In this document: positions 9,680 to 17,759 of the stretch, piece after piece | How positions within the stretch are numbered: the stretch's first letter is position 1 | How the letters are laid out: each line of letters opens with the position of its first letter | Assembly (NCBI GenBank): GCA_016222825.1 | Contig: JACRQF010000010.1 | Span: forward strand, 186,001 to 250,000 | DNA: 64,000 nt | Reading direction: 5' to 3' | From: Verrucomicrobiota bacterium | Lineage (GTDB): Bacteria > Verrucomicrobiota > Verrucomicrobiia > CAIQCK01 | Program-made: the position numbers and the translations under genes | Notes under the pieces: model-generated | What the model was told of the DNA's origin: nothing | What the model saw: the letters and a program-made list of their open reading frames with translations, nothing else | Database searches by the model: none

Positions 9680-10636
9680 TTACGGTTTCGCCGGCATCTC
9701 GCGTTTCACGACCTTGTCGGCGGGCATCTCTTCCGGCTTCGGCGCGGGGAGCGTGACCTTGCCGGTGGCGGCCCATTCCGTGCCGCGCGCGAGCGTTGCC
9801 TGGAAACCTATGTCCACCATCGAGGCCGGCGCGTGGCCGAGCGCGTCGTGAAAGACGCGGCCCTTGCCGTAGGCGATGGTCATCAACATCGGCTCGTGCT
9901 CGCCCGTGCCCGCGCGCCTGGATGGGTCGGCATACGCCGTCGCCAGCACCGTCAGGTTCTTCGCCGGGCCGCGCAGCTTCGAGTAAAGCTCATCTATCGC
10001 GTGCAGCCATCGCGTCGGCAGACCCTTGGTGATCGGATGCTCCGTATCGCGAATCTCCACGACAAACTCATGCTGCGGGCCGTGCGTGCCGCCGGGGCCG
10101 GGCGACTCGTCGCGCACGACCTTCCCGTCGCGCCAGCGGATCATCGGGCCGCTCTTCTCGTTGCGACCGCCCCAGCCGCCGACGCCGATCATCTCGTTGA
10201 ACTCCGGCCAGTCGGGGAAGGCGTTGTTGGCGGCGTGGAAGATGACCAGCCCGCCGCCGTTGCGGACATACAGCTCGAACGCCGCGCGCACCTCGTCGGG
10301 CCAGCGGTCGCCGGTGTAGTTCGTGACCACCACGTCGTAGTCGCCGAACTTCGGCCGCCACTTCGCCCAGCGCGGGGCGTTGGCCTTCTCGTGCTCCGCC
10401 TTCTGCTCCGCCGACAACCGTCCCTTCGGCGGGCCGGGCGGCGTCGTGGAGACATCCACCGTGAACCGCCCGCTCTCCTCCAGAATCCACTTCAACACCG
10501 GCGTCGTCGTCTCCCAACTGTGATTGTTCTGGCCGTCCACGATGAGGGCCTTGAGCTTCTCCGCCGCGCGCGACGGCGGGCAGGCGAGCGTGCAAAGGAT
10601 CAGGCCGAGGGTCAGGAAGGTTCGCAAGGTTTTCAT
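9680..10636 (-). CDS. ThuA domain-containing protein (trehalose utilization family)
   Basis: The start at 10636 is chosen because it opens a signal peptide (MKTLRTFLTLGLILCTLAC) ending before AAEKLKALIVDG; upstream in-frame ATGs lie in sequence without a matching signal and over another gene. The protein has 318 residues. ThuA hallmarks are LKALIVDGQNNHSWETTT, GDYDVVVTNYTGD and FELYVRNGGGLVIFHAANN, a class I glutamine-amidotransferase-like fold. The family is found in sugar utilisation clusters of this phylum, often beside DUF1080 proteins, and its biochemical role is poorly defined. It reads in the same direction as the sulfatase operon 74 nt downstream. Confidence 0.9.
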   Translation of the reverse strand: MKTLRTFLTLGLILCTLACPPSRAAEKLKALIVDGQNNHSWETTTPVLKWILEESGRFTVDVSTTPPGPPKGRLSAEQKAEHEKANAPRWAKWRPKFGDYDVVVTNYTGDRWPDEVRAAFELYVRNGGGLVIFHAANNAFPDWPEFNEMIGVGGWGGRNEKSGPMIRWRDGKVVRDESPGPGGTHGPQHEFVVEIRDTEHPITKGLPTRWLHAIDELYSKLRGPAKNLTVLATAYADPSRRAGTGEHEPMLMTIAYGKGRVFHDALGHAPASMVDIGFQATLARGTEWAATGKVTLPAPKPEEMPADKVVKREMPAKP

Positions 10637-10693
10637 AGGGTTTCCGTTCGCGCTATCTATGCGCGATGCGCCGGCGAAGTCCAAGATTTTTGT

Positions 10694-11029
10694 TTGCAGC
10701 ACCCGCTCACCAACTCCGTCATCACCGAAGACGCCAGCACCGTCATCGTCCAGGGCAAACTCCTCAGCATCCGCCGCGCCGACGACGCCGACGCCCTCCT
10801 GCTGGAAATCCACAGCGGCAGCGCCGCCGTCTTCCACATCCGCATCAGCGGCGACGGCAGCCGGATCGCCTTCAACAGCAACCGCGGCGGCTTCTCCTTC
10901 CAGTCCCCGCTGGACGTCAACGGCGCGCCCGTGGCCATGAAGCCCACCAGCGTCGCGCCACTCGCGACCAATGACAACGACTCGCTGATGAACAAGCTCA
11001 ACGAACTCATCGGCACACTCAATGCCTGA
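10694..11029 (+). pseudogene. Probable 5'-truncated gene remnant
   Basis: A plus-strand frame ending at the TGA 11027-11029 shows strongly coding-like third positions (mostly C or G) for about 110 codons, with text such as SRIAFNSNRGGF and SPLDVNGAPVAM. No ATG with a ribosome binding site precedes the coding-like part; the start given is the TTG at 10694 and is arbitrary. Upstream lies the divergent ThuA start at 10636. I read it as a remnant of a gene whose 5' part was lost, or a small gene with an unusual start. I do not recognise a family. Confidence 0.35.
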
Positions 11030-11078
11030 CCTCCGGCCTCTTCCCTCGTCCCCCTTGCCTCTTGCCTCATTAACAACC

Positions 11079-11107
11079 TTGTCACAACCCACCCCGCGCG
11101 CCATAAT
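11079..11107 (+). promoter_or_regulatory. Putative sigma-70 promoter for the SUMF1-domain gene
   Basis: TTGTCA at 11079-11084 and CATAAT at 11102-11107 are separated by 17 nt, matching the sigma-70 consensus at five of six -10 bases. A ribosome binding site CGGAGGA (11124-11130) lies 5 nt before the ATG at 11136. Confidence 0.55.
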
Positions 11108-11135
11108 CCACCGCATAAGTTTTCGGAGGAAAATC

Positions 11136-12698
11136 ATGAACCGAGTCAGCCTCTCCGCCCTCGCAGCCGCCCTGCTCCTTTCCAATCCCGTCGCCATCCT
11201 CGCCCAAGAGAAAACCATGACCACCTCCACCGGCATGGAACTGGTCTGGATTCCGCCCGGCGAGTTCATGCTCGGCAGCACACAAGAAGAACGTAAAGGA
11301 CTGGCTTCGAGGTTTGCAGACTTTGAAGGCCCCGAGCCACAACGAACAGCCATCAGGCAGGGATTTTGGCTGGGAAGGACAGAGGTCACCGTGGAGCAGT
11401 GGAAATTGTTCGTCACGGAGACTGGTTACACCACAGAAGCTGAGAGAGTTGGAACCTGCTTTGCCCCGAAATCGGCAGGCAGTGGCTGGGAAAAGACCGA
11501 GGGCGCAAATTGGAAAGATCCGAAGTTTGGTTTCACATTGAAAGACCAACATCCAATTTGCTGCATGGCATGGGAGGATGCAGTGGCGTTTTGCAATTGG
11601 CTGAACGAGAAAGAAAAGAAACCGAACCGAATTCCGGCTGGCATGATCTGCCGACTTCCCACGGAAGCAGAGTGGGAATACGCGTGCCGTGCTGGAAGGC
11701 AGACCAAGTTTTGGTGGGGAGATAGTGAGACTGGAGCCGAACGTCGCATGAATTTGCAAGGAACGGCAGATGGTTTTGAATTTGTTTCCCCTGTTGATCA
11801 TTTTGGTATGCGCGGACGAAACAACTTTGGCTTGGCCGACATGTTGGGGAACGTGTGGGAATGGTGCCTTGATGGATTCGATCCGGCACAGGCACATTCA
11901 GAACTTTTTACTGGCAAGACTTCCAAGCATGTTGAGCGTGGTGGATCATGCATAGATTCAATTGTTCTCGACAGGTGCGCTGCGCGTCCCGGTTTTGGTC
12001 CACTAGGAGCAGCAAGTCATCGCGGCTTCCGTGTGTGCATAGGCGTGCCCGGCGGCAGCGGACAACCCAGCCAAAACACCGGGCCGATAGCTGCACAAGT
12101 TCCGCCTCCTCCGGCACCCGCTCCGACGGTGGCGAGGCCCACAGTTCCGATGTCGCCACTCCCGCCGCCACCGGCACCGATTGCGCAACGGCCCGCGCCC
12201 TTCAGGCCGCAGGTGGCCACAGTCCAGCCAACGCCTCCGGCGATGCGCGTGGCGGGAGTGAAACAGACAACATTTGAGATCTCCAACATTTCGAGTTCGT
12301 TCGTGGATGCCTACATCAACAATGCGTGGATATCGAACGCGCTCTGCATGGAGGCGGCGTTGAGGGTCAACGAAGACATCGGCAAGGAACCGCCGATGAT
12401 GAAGGCGTATTTCTACAACCGGAACCGCGAGTTGGTGGGCGAGCACCGGATGCCGACGTCGGTGTCGTTTGGGAACCGGGAATCGTTCAGGTTCCCGGAG
12501 AAGTTTGTGCCCGGAAAGAAATACTCGGTGTATTTCGGCGTTTCGCAAAGCATCCAGCGGGGCAAAGAGAAGTGGAAGAACGTCATCGTGGTGTTTGGGA
12601 ACCGCGAGAAAGCCACCGCCGACATCCATCCCAAAGAGGACATCGCTCAGTTTGATTTCCCGGAGAAGGAACTGGTCATGAAAGGCCGGGGCCGGTAG
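11136..12698 (+). CDS. SUMF1 / formylglycine-generating-enzyme-like domain protein
   Basis: 520 residues. Signal peptide about 1-23 (cut near AILAQ), SUMF1 domain about 30-310 (GMELVWIPPGEFMLGS, LPTEAEWEYACRAG, GNVWEWCLDGF, HRGFRVC), a proline-rich linker about 315-375 and a C-terminal beta-rich domain of unknown type. In genuine aerobic FGE two active-site cysteines lie in a CxxxxC motif just after GGS; here the text is GGSCIDSIVLDRC, so that pair is not preserved. It is therefore probably not the maturation enzyme for the neighbouring sulfatases, although its position opposite them is suggestive. Codons 50-300 are visibly less GC-rich than both ends of the gene, which hints at a mosaic origin. 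Confidence 0.88.
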   Translation: MNRVSLSALAAALLLSNPVAILAQEKTMTTSTGMELVWIPPGEFMLGSTQEERKGLASRFADFEGPEPQRTAIRQGFWLGRTEVTVEQWKLFVTETGYTTEAERVGTCFAPKSAGSGWEKTEGANWKDPKFGFTLKDQHPICCMAWEDAVAFCNWLNEKEKKPNRIPAGMICRLPTEAEWEYACRAGRQTKFWWGDSETGAERRMNLQGTADGFEFVSPVDHFGMRGRNNFGLADMLGNVWEWCLDGFDPAQAHSELFTGKTSKHVERGGSCIDSIVLDRCAARPGFGPLGAASHRGFRVCIGVPGGSGQPSQNTGPIAAQVPPPPAPAPTVARPTVPMSPLPPPPAPIAQRPAPFRPQVATVQPTPPAMRVAGVKQTTFEISNISSSFVDAYINNAWISNALCMEAALRVNEDIGKEPPMMKAYFYNRNRELVGEHRMPTSVSFGNRESFRFPEKFVPGKKYSVYFGVSQSIQRGKEKWKNVIVVFGNREKATADIHPKEDIAQFDFPEKELVMKGRGR

Positions 12699-12791
12699 GG
12701 CGCTGTGGCTGCGGAGGCGGAGGCGCTGAGGCAGTTCAAGAAACCACGGGATACCCAGCGCGGTGGGGCCGCAACCAAACAGCCAGACGGA

Positions 12792-13072
12792 TGAGGTTCT
12801 TGCAAAACCCTGTGGCGGCGGTCTCCGGAGCCTGTCGGGCTTTGATTGAAATAGCAGCCTTTACGGGCACCAAGGTAGGGCAAGCCGTCCCGGCGAGCCG
12901 TGGGTCTTGCTTGGAGAACAGGTGCGGCTCGCCGGGGACGGCTCGCCCTACCCGGCCCACATCATTGCACGGCAAAGCCCGACAGGCTCCTCCGACCGCC
13001 GAGATCCTCAGCATACACGGACGGCGGTCGGAGACCGCCGCTACAGAAAAGGCGTTTTGCAAGAGGCTCGGA
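12792..13072. repeat. Nested long inverted-repeat element
   Basis: Three nested arm pairs share one centre. Outer: GAGGTTCTTGCAAAACCC with GGCGGTCTCCG on the left and CGGAGACCGCCG with GGCGTTTTGCAAGAGGCTC on the right. Middle: GCCTGTCGGGCTTTG near 12832 pairs perfectly with CAAAGCCCGACAGGC near 12972. Inner: GGTAGGGCAAGCCGTCCCGG near 12871 pairs with CCGGGGACGGCTCGCCCTACC ending near 12953, with few mismatches. The 588-nt gap between the SUMF1 gene and rpsT otherwise holds only the next repeat and the rpsT promoter. Such GTAGGGCGAGCC and CGGCGGTCTCCGA motifs look like a dispersed repeat family: a half-copy occurs at 44224-44250. Confidence 0.85.
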
Positions 13073-13077
13073 GGAGA

Positions 13078-13128
13078 GGCAAAATCATGGCTGGCAAAAT
13101 CATGATTTTGCCCTTGATGATTTTGCCC
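13078..13128. repeat. GGCAAAATCATG palindromic repeat
   Basis: GGCAAAATCATG occurs at 13078 and 13093 and its complement CATGATTTTGCC / GATGATTTTGCCC at 13101-13112 and 13117-13128. Positions 13093-13112 form a perfect 20-nt palindrome. It abuts the nested inverted repeat and lies about 90 nt upstream of the rpsT promoter. Confidence 0.85.
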
Positions 13129-13219
13129 AAGAGCGGGTGCTGGACACAGCGGTTGGAAACCTGCGCTACGGTGCGTGTGGCCGGTTGCGCTCTCTCCCGA
13201 AGAACGGCAGGAAAAGCAG

Positions 13220-13247
13220 TTGACTTGGCGGAGTCCTTGACTAGCAT
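13220..13247 (+). promoter_or_regulatory. Putative rpsT promoter
   Basis: TTGACT at 13220-13225 and TAGCAT at 13242-13247, spacing 16 nt. The -10 is weak (four of six bases), but the position, 40 nt before the rpsT start, fits a short leader. A ribosome binding site CAGGAGA lies just before the ATG at 13287. Confidence 0.4.
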
Positions 13248-13286
13248 CTGCGGCTCACGTTTCGATAGTCAGGAGAATTACAAAGT

Positions 13287-13574
13287 ATGGCGAATACCAA
13301 ATCGGCCGCGAAGGCGCTGCGCAGCAGCGGGCGCAAGCGGTTGCTTAACAAGTCGGTCAAGACCGCGTTGCACAGCATCGAGAAGAAATTTTTGGGCCTC
13401 ATCACCGAGGGCAAGAAGGACGATGCCACCAAGCTTTTTCCAGAGGTAAGCTCGGCGCTCGACAAGGCCGCCAAGCGCGGCGTCATCCACGCCAACCACG
13501 CGTCGCGCCAGAAGTCGCGCTTCGCCGTCCGGCTGGCCAAGGTGGCCGCCCCGGCCGCCGCCGCCGCGAAGTAA
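13287..13574 (+). CDS. rpsT: 30S ribosomal protein S20
   Basis: 95 residues beginning MANTKSAAKALRSSGRKR, the typical basic N-terminal helix of bS20, followed by NKSVKTALHSIEKKF and the conserved KAAKRGVIHANHASRQKSR. It binds 16S rRNA in the small subunit body. The C-terminus ends in an alanine-rich tail (APAAAAAK), longer than in E. coli but common in GC-rich bacteria. It is monocistronic: own promoter upstream and a strong intrinsic terminator 20 nt downstream. Confidence 0.97.
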   Translation: MANTKSAAKALRSSGRKRLLNKSVKTALHSIEKKFLGLITEGKKDDATKLFPEVSSALDKAAKRGVIHANHASRQKSRFAVRLAKVAAPAAAAAK

Positions 13575-13591
13575 CAGCTCTCCGCCCAATG

Positions 13592-13631
13592 AAAAAGGCG
13601 GCCGGTGATCTCGCCGGCCGCCTTTTCCTAT
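13592..13631 (+). terminator. Rho-independent terminator of rpsT
   Basis: AAAAGGCGGCCGG and CCGGCCGCCTTTT form a perfect 13-bp stem around a short loop, followed by CCTATTTC. The A/T ends make it usable in both directions, so it can also end the convergent lptE-like transcript that stops at 13643. Confidence 0.85.
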
Positions 13632-13642
13632 TTCAATCCGTC

Positions 13643-14146
13643 CTACCAGGCGTCCACGATGCGGTCGGTGATGCGGCGGGCGAGGTCGTCGGCGGCCAGC
13701 GGGAAGGCCTGCCGTTCGGCCTGGGTCATGTCGTTGCCGAAGAAATACTGGGTCTTGCCGATGAAATCGCCCTCCAGCAGCCGCTTGCCGGTGCGGTTGT
13801 CGGTGAGGATCACATGGGCCTGGATGTAAAGCCCGTATTGTTTGGCCACGAGCGTGTTGTCGCTGCGGAACAGCAGCGGCTCGCGCCTCCAGGAAACAAT
13901 GTCGCCCGTGAGCGTGGCGTCGGCGCCCTCCTCGGAGACGACGCGGATGGAGCCGTCGGTCTGGATGCGCTTGATGACCGCGGTGGTGACTTGGGTCGAG
14001 ATGCGCGGCTCGTAGGTTTTGTTGTGGAAGTTCGGCACGGCGATGGACCGGACGTTCATGGTGCTGGTCGGTCCCACACGGTAGGCGCAACCCGCGCAGA
14101 ACGCGGCGGCGAGCGCGGCGACAAGCAAGGGTCGGAACGGGGTCAT
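13643..14146 (-). CDS. LptE-like lipoprotein (LPS assembly)
   Basis: The start at 14146 (MTPFRPLLVAALAAAFCAGC) opens a lipoprotein signal with Cys20 as the lipidation site, and overlaps the TGA of the upstream gene as ATGA. The protein has 167 residues. YRVGPTSTMNVRSIAVPNFHNKTYEP is the conserved N-terminal text of the LptE/RlpB family, which plugs the LptD barrel and helps insert lipopolysaccharide in the outer membrane. It is paired with a BamD-like gene, so this operon serves outer-membrane biogenesis. Identity is by family pattern; LptD is not in the window. Confidence 0.8.
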   Translation of the reverse strand: MTPFRPLLVAALAAAFCAGCAYRVGPTSTMNVRSIAVPNFHNKTYEPRISTQVTTAVIKRIQTDGSIRVVSEEGADATLTGDIVSWRREPLLFRSDNTLVAKQYGLYIQAHVILTDNRTGKRLLEGDFIGKTQYFFGNDMTQAERQAFPLAADDLARRITDRIVDAW

Positions 14147-15132
14147 TTTTTCTCCTCGGGTTTTGGAGCCGGTTTGAGCGCCGCGAGCCGCCGGAGCACC
14201 TCGACACGCTGCTTGGCCTCTTCGCAATAGCTGGACTTGGGATGGCGGGCGATGAGTTCGTTGTAATACACCAGCGCGCCGGTGAACTCCTTCTGTTTGT
14301 CGTAGAAGCGCGCCACCTCGAAGAGGCCGCGCGCCTGGTCGGTCTGCACCTTGCCGATGTGCTCGCGGGCGATGTCGGACTTCGAGCCGCCGGGGAACTT
14401 GGTGCGATACTCGTTGAAGGCGTCCACGGCCTTGTTGGCGTAGCCCTGGTCGTATTCCGCGCGCGTCGCGGCCCGGTAATAGGCCAGGCCGATGTTGAAA
14501 TAAGCCTCCTCCGCCAGCGAGGAGCGCGGATACTTCTCGATCAGCTTCTGGTAGGCCGCGACGGCGTCGTCAAACTTCTTCTGCTTCTCGCGCGCGTAAC
14601 CAATCGCCATCTGCGCCGACGGGGCGATCTCGCTGTAGGGGGCGTTCTTGATGACCTTCTCGTAAATCTCCACGGCGCGGTCCATCGAGGGGAACGTCTT
14701 GATGAAGAAGAACTTCACGCGCTCGCCGGCCAGGAAGAGGTTGCCGATCTTGTATTGGCGCTGGATCAGCTCGTCGAACTTGTCGAAGCCCTGGTAATTC
14801 TCCGCGACCTTCTGGTAGGAGAGAAAGGCCCTGTAGTAATCGCGCTGCTGTTCCTGGCAGTAGCCGACCCGGAACTGCGCCTCGCCGGCATGGATCGAGG
14901 TGGGCCACCGTTTCAGCAACATGCGGTAGGAGGCCATCGCGTCGCCCCAGTTCCGCACCTTCTCGAACTCCTTACCCTGTTCGAGCTGGTCCTTCGGCGT
15001 GGCCGCTGCGATCGCCGAACCCTTGGTTTCCCAACCCTCGCCCGGCCGATAGACAATCGGCGCCGGACATCTGGCCGGAAAAGCCAAAAGCGTCGCCATC
15101 ACGGCCAGCACAAGGATTTTGAAACGATGCAT
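14143..15132 (-). CDS. BamD-like outer-membrane assembly TPR protein
   Basis: 329 residues from the ATG at 15132, with an N-terminal signal (MHRFKILVLAVMATLLAF). Repeated tetratricopeptide units run through the rest, e.g. RNWGDAMASYRMLLKRWP, KKFDDAVAAYQKLIEKYPRSS and KEFTGALVYYNELIARHPKSS, the last two being the BamD/YfiO pattern. BamD recruits outer-membrane proteins to the BamA complex. A clear lipobox is not obvious (FPARC is the best candidate), so it could instead be a soluble periplasmic TPR protein. Its stop overlaps the start of the LptE-like gene. Confidence 0.78.
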   Translation of the reverse strand: MHRFKILVLAVMATLLAFPARCPAPIVYRPGEGWETKGSAIAAATPKDQLEQGKEFEKVRNWGDAMASYRMLLKRWPTSIHAGEAQFRVGYCQEQQRDYYRAFLSYQKVAENYQGFDKFDELIQRQYKIGNLFLAGERVKFFFIKTFPSMDRAVEIYEKVIKNAPYSEIAPSAQMAIGYAREKQKKFDDAVAAYQKLIEKYPRSSLAEEAYFNIGLAYYRAATRAEYDQGYANKAVDAFNEYRTKFPGGSKSDIAREHIGKVQTDQARGLFEVARFYDKQKEFTGALVYYNELIARHPKSSYCEEAKQRVEVLRRLAALKPAPKPEEKK

Positions 15133-15248
15133 TGCCGCCAGCCTAGCGAACGCCCCCACCCCTGTCAACCCGCCAGCCCACACCCGCGAACCTACGAGCT
15201 GCAAGCTTTCCGGTTGATTTTCGGCCCGCATTGGCTAGCGTCATTCTG

Positions 15249-15857
15249 ATGATATTGCCTGTCGTCAAATACGGCCATCCGGTGTTGCGTCAGCGCGGCA
15301 AGCGAATTGAGGCGGTGACGCCGGAGATTCGCGAGTTGGCGGCCAACATGCTGGAGACGATGCGCGCCTCCGCCGGCGTCGGCCTGGCGGCGCAGCAGGT
15401 CGGCCAGCCGTTGCTGCTGATGGTGCTGGACACGCGCGAGTCCGAGCGCCCCTCGACCATGCAGGTCAACGGCGCGGAGGCGGACATCGCGGCGCACATG
15501 CCGATGGTGCTGTTGAATCCCCTTCTCACCGAGCCGGCAGGCAAAGAAGTTGGTTTTGAAGGCTGCCTGAGCTTCCCCGGCATCTCGGCCGACATCTGCC
15601 GCGCCGAGTCCGTCACCGTCAGCGCCGTGAACATCGAGGGCGAACCGCTGAAATTCCGCTGCGGCGGCCTGCTCGCGCGCGTCATCCAGCACGAGAACGA
15701 CCACCTTCACGGCGTGCTGTTCATTGACCGCATGGACTCCGCCACCAAGGTCAGCCTCGGCGGCGCGCTCAAACGATTGCAGAAGGAAACCCAGGCCGAT
15801 TTGCCGCCCGTGCGCAAGCGCGGCGCCCGCGGCCTCGTGGCTTCCCGGCAGGCGTAA
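15249..15857 (+). CDS. def: Peptide deformylase
   Basis: 202 residues from the ATG at 15249; an in-frame TTG at 15231 would add six residues but lacks support. All three family motifs are visible: GVGLAAQQ (44-51), EGCLSFPG with the metal ligand Cys106, and HENDHLHG with ligands His148 and His152 and catalytic Glu149. It removes the formyl group from the initiator Met of nascent proteins. Its stop overlaps the next gene's start by one nucleotide (TAATG at 15855-15859). Confidence 0.96.
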   Translation: MILPVVKYGHPVLRQRGKRIEAVTPEIRELAANMLETMRASAGVGLAAQQVGQPLLLMVLDTRESERPSTMQVNGAEADIAAHMPMVLLNPLLTEPAGKEVGFEGCLSFPGISADICRAESVTVSAVNIEGEPLKFRCGGLLARVIQHENDHLHGVLFIDRMDSATKVSLGGALKRLQKETQADLPPVRKRGARGLVASRQA

Positions 15858-16654
15858 TGGATTTCCTGCGAACACTGTTGGGCGTATGCTCAGGAATGAG
15901 GTTCTACCGGCTCGCGCTGGACTGGACGGCGGGCGACGCGCTGAAGCATCTCCTGAAACTCGCGCTCCTGATGGCGCTCATCGGCGCGCCTCTTTTCCTA
16001 CGCAACAGCTACCATTGGGCCACCGCGGCGCTGGCGCAACTCGAGCACTCGAAGGCGCTGCCGGAGTTCTCCATTGAGAAGGGCCGCGTCCGCACCATGT
16101 TACCCCAGCCCCATGTCCGCGTCTTCCGCGACTTCGCCCTGGTTCTCGACACCACGAGCGCCAAGCCACCCAAGCCCGCCGGAGCGAACGCAGGCATCAC
16201 CATCACCGCCAACAGCATCCTGTTCTGGTCGGAGATCAACCCGAACCCGACGCCGATTGATGTTTCGTTCTTTCCCGGCGGTCGCGTGGACGCAGCCTAC
16301 CTGCGGGCGTTGCTGCGGGAATCGCTTTGGGTCAGCGGTTTCTTCCTGACGATCATGATGTTTCTGGGCGTCTTCTGCCTCGGCCTGTTGCAGGTCGTGA
16401 CGTTCGGCGGCCTGGCGTCGTTTGTCGAACAAGGCATCGAGCCGAGCTACCGGTTTGACCAGTTGTTTTGTTTCGGCACGCTGGCGCTCAGTCCCGCTGC
16501 CATCGCCGCGCTGATCTACGCCGCGTTCGGCGTCGGATTCGACCCTCTGCTGATGGTCTATATGATCGTATTCGCCATCTACTTCACCGGCAGCACAACG
16601 GCCTGCCGCCGGCTGCTGCTGCCGCCCGGCGCGAGAGTGGATGACGATGAGTAG
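15857..16654 (+). CDS. DUF1189-like membrane protein
   Basis: 265 residues. One membrane segment near 35-52 (LLKLALLMALIGAPLFL), a periplasmic loop of about 110 residues, then three further hydrophobic stretches near 155-180, 200-225 and 230-250. The pattern of one N-terminal helix, an outer loop and a C-terminal helix cluster matches DUF1189-type proteins. Start overlaps the def stop. Function unknown; cotranscription with def is likely. Confidence 0.65.
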   Translation: MDFLRTLLGVCSGMRFYRLALDWTAGDALKHLLKLALLMALIGAPLFLRNSYHWATAALAQLEHSKALPEFSIEKGRVRTMLPQPHVRVFRDFALVLDTTSAKPPKPAGANAGITITANSILFWSEINPNPTPIDVSFFPGGRVDAAYLRALLRESLWVSGFFLTIMMFLGVFCLGLLQVVTFGGLASFVEQGIEPSYRFDQLFCFGTLALSPAAIAALIYAAFGVGFDPLLMVYMIVFAIYFTGSTTACRRLLLPPGARVDDDE

Positions 16655-16728
16655 CCGGCCGCACCGGCCCGCCACCCGCAGATTTTTCTGTTGCCAGCAG
16701 GCGGCACGGGACACAATTCTGTAACCCG

Positions 16729-17751
16729 ATGAACCGGAAGCTGGCCCATCTGATGGATCGCGCGGTGATCCGTTTCGCGACGTGCATGATGCGCGACGGC
16801 CACCAGGACCACGACGAACACCCGGAGCAGCAGGAAAGCTGGCGGTCCTATCCGCGCGACCTCGGCTCGTGGGACACGCTCTTCGCGCTGCCGGAGCCAA
16901 TGCCGAACCTCCACGAGTGTTTCAGCAAACCGCGCCGGCTCGGCCCGGTGGTTCACCGCTCGTTTCAATTCGACAGCCCGCTGCAATCGCCGTGGCCCGT
17001 GAACAATCGCGTCAACGGCAACTATTTCATTGGCCAGGGCGACGAGGCGCTGGAACGACCCGTCGTCCTCTTCCTTCACGGTTGGAACGCCAGCATCGCC
17101 TACTACATCAACTACTGCCGCACCGGCCACCGCCTCGCGCGGCGCGGCATCCATTGCGCGCTGGTCAACCTCCCCTATCACGTCCGGCGCAAGCCAAACC
17201 GCTGGAGCGAGTATTTTCTCACCGAGAACATCACCCAGACCGTCCAAGCCGTGCAGCAGGCGGTCATCGAGGCGCGCATCATCCTGCGATGGCTGCGCGA
17301 GCACCATCGCGGCCCGGTCGGCGTCTGGGGCATCAGCCTCGGCGGCTGGATCGCCAGCATCCTCGCCTGCGTGGAGCGCGAATTGGACTTCGCGGTCCTG
17401 ATGACACCCGCCGTGCGGTTGGACCGCCAGATTTGGGAACTCGCGTTCCTGAAAGCGATGAAGGCCGCGTTCCTCAAGCAGGGCGCGTCGCAGGAAGACA
17501 TCGCGCGCATCGCCGCGCCAATGCTGCCGAAATATCACCAGCCACTGCTCGAACGCGACCGCATCCTGTTGATCGAGGCGCTCTACGACCAGTTCCTCGG
17601 GCCGGAAACGATTGACGAACTCTGGCAGGCGTGGGGCAAGCCGCGCATCGAGCGCTACAATCACGGCCACATCAGCATCCTGATGGACCAGGACGTCCTG
17701 CAAACCGCCACGGACTTCATCAAGACGATCAAACGGCGGCCGGCGGAGTAA
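16729..17751 (+). CDS. Alpha/beta hydrolase (ABHD18-like)
   Basis: 340 residues without a signal peptide. The oxyanion-hole text FLHGWNASIAYY lies near residue 115, the nucleophile elbow GISLGGW near 203 and the catalytic His in YNHGHISI near 311. The layout (long N-terminal cap with DLGSWDTLFALPEP) resembles ABHD18/DUF2048 hydrolases. Only 8 nt separate it from the ABC transporter gene, so it probably belongs to the same operon. Substrate unknown; an ester or lipid is likely. Confidence 0.75.
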   Translation: MNRKLAHLMDRAVIRFATCMMRDGHQDHDEHPEQQESWRSYPRDLGSWDTLFALPEPMPNLHECFSKPRRLGPVVHRSFQFDSPLQSPWPVNNRVNGNYFIGQGDEALERPVVLFLHGWNASIAYYINYCRTGHRLARRGIHCALVNLPYHVRRKPNRWSEYFLTENITQTVQAVQQAVIEARIILRWLREHHRGPVGVWGISLGGWIASILACVERELDFAVLMTPAVRLDRQIWELAFLKAMKAAFLKQGASQEDIARIAAPMLPKYHQPLLERDRILLIEALYDQFLGPETIDELWQAWGKPRIERYNHGHISILMDQDVLQTATDFIKTIKRRPAE

Positions 17752-17759
17752 CAACGCGC

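Noticed and set aside
9680..11416. Extended 578-residue version of the ThuA protein
   Set aside because: The upstream 260 codons overlap a promoter and another gene, while a signal peptide begins at 10636.
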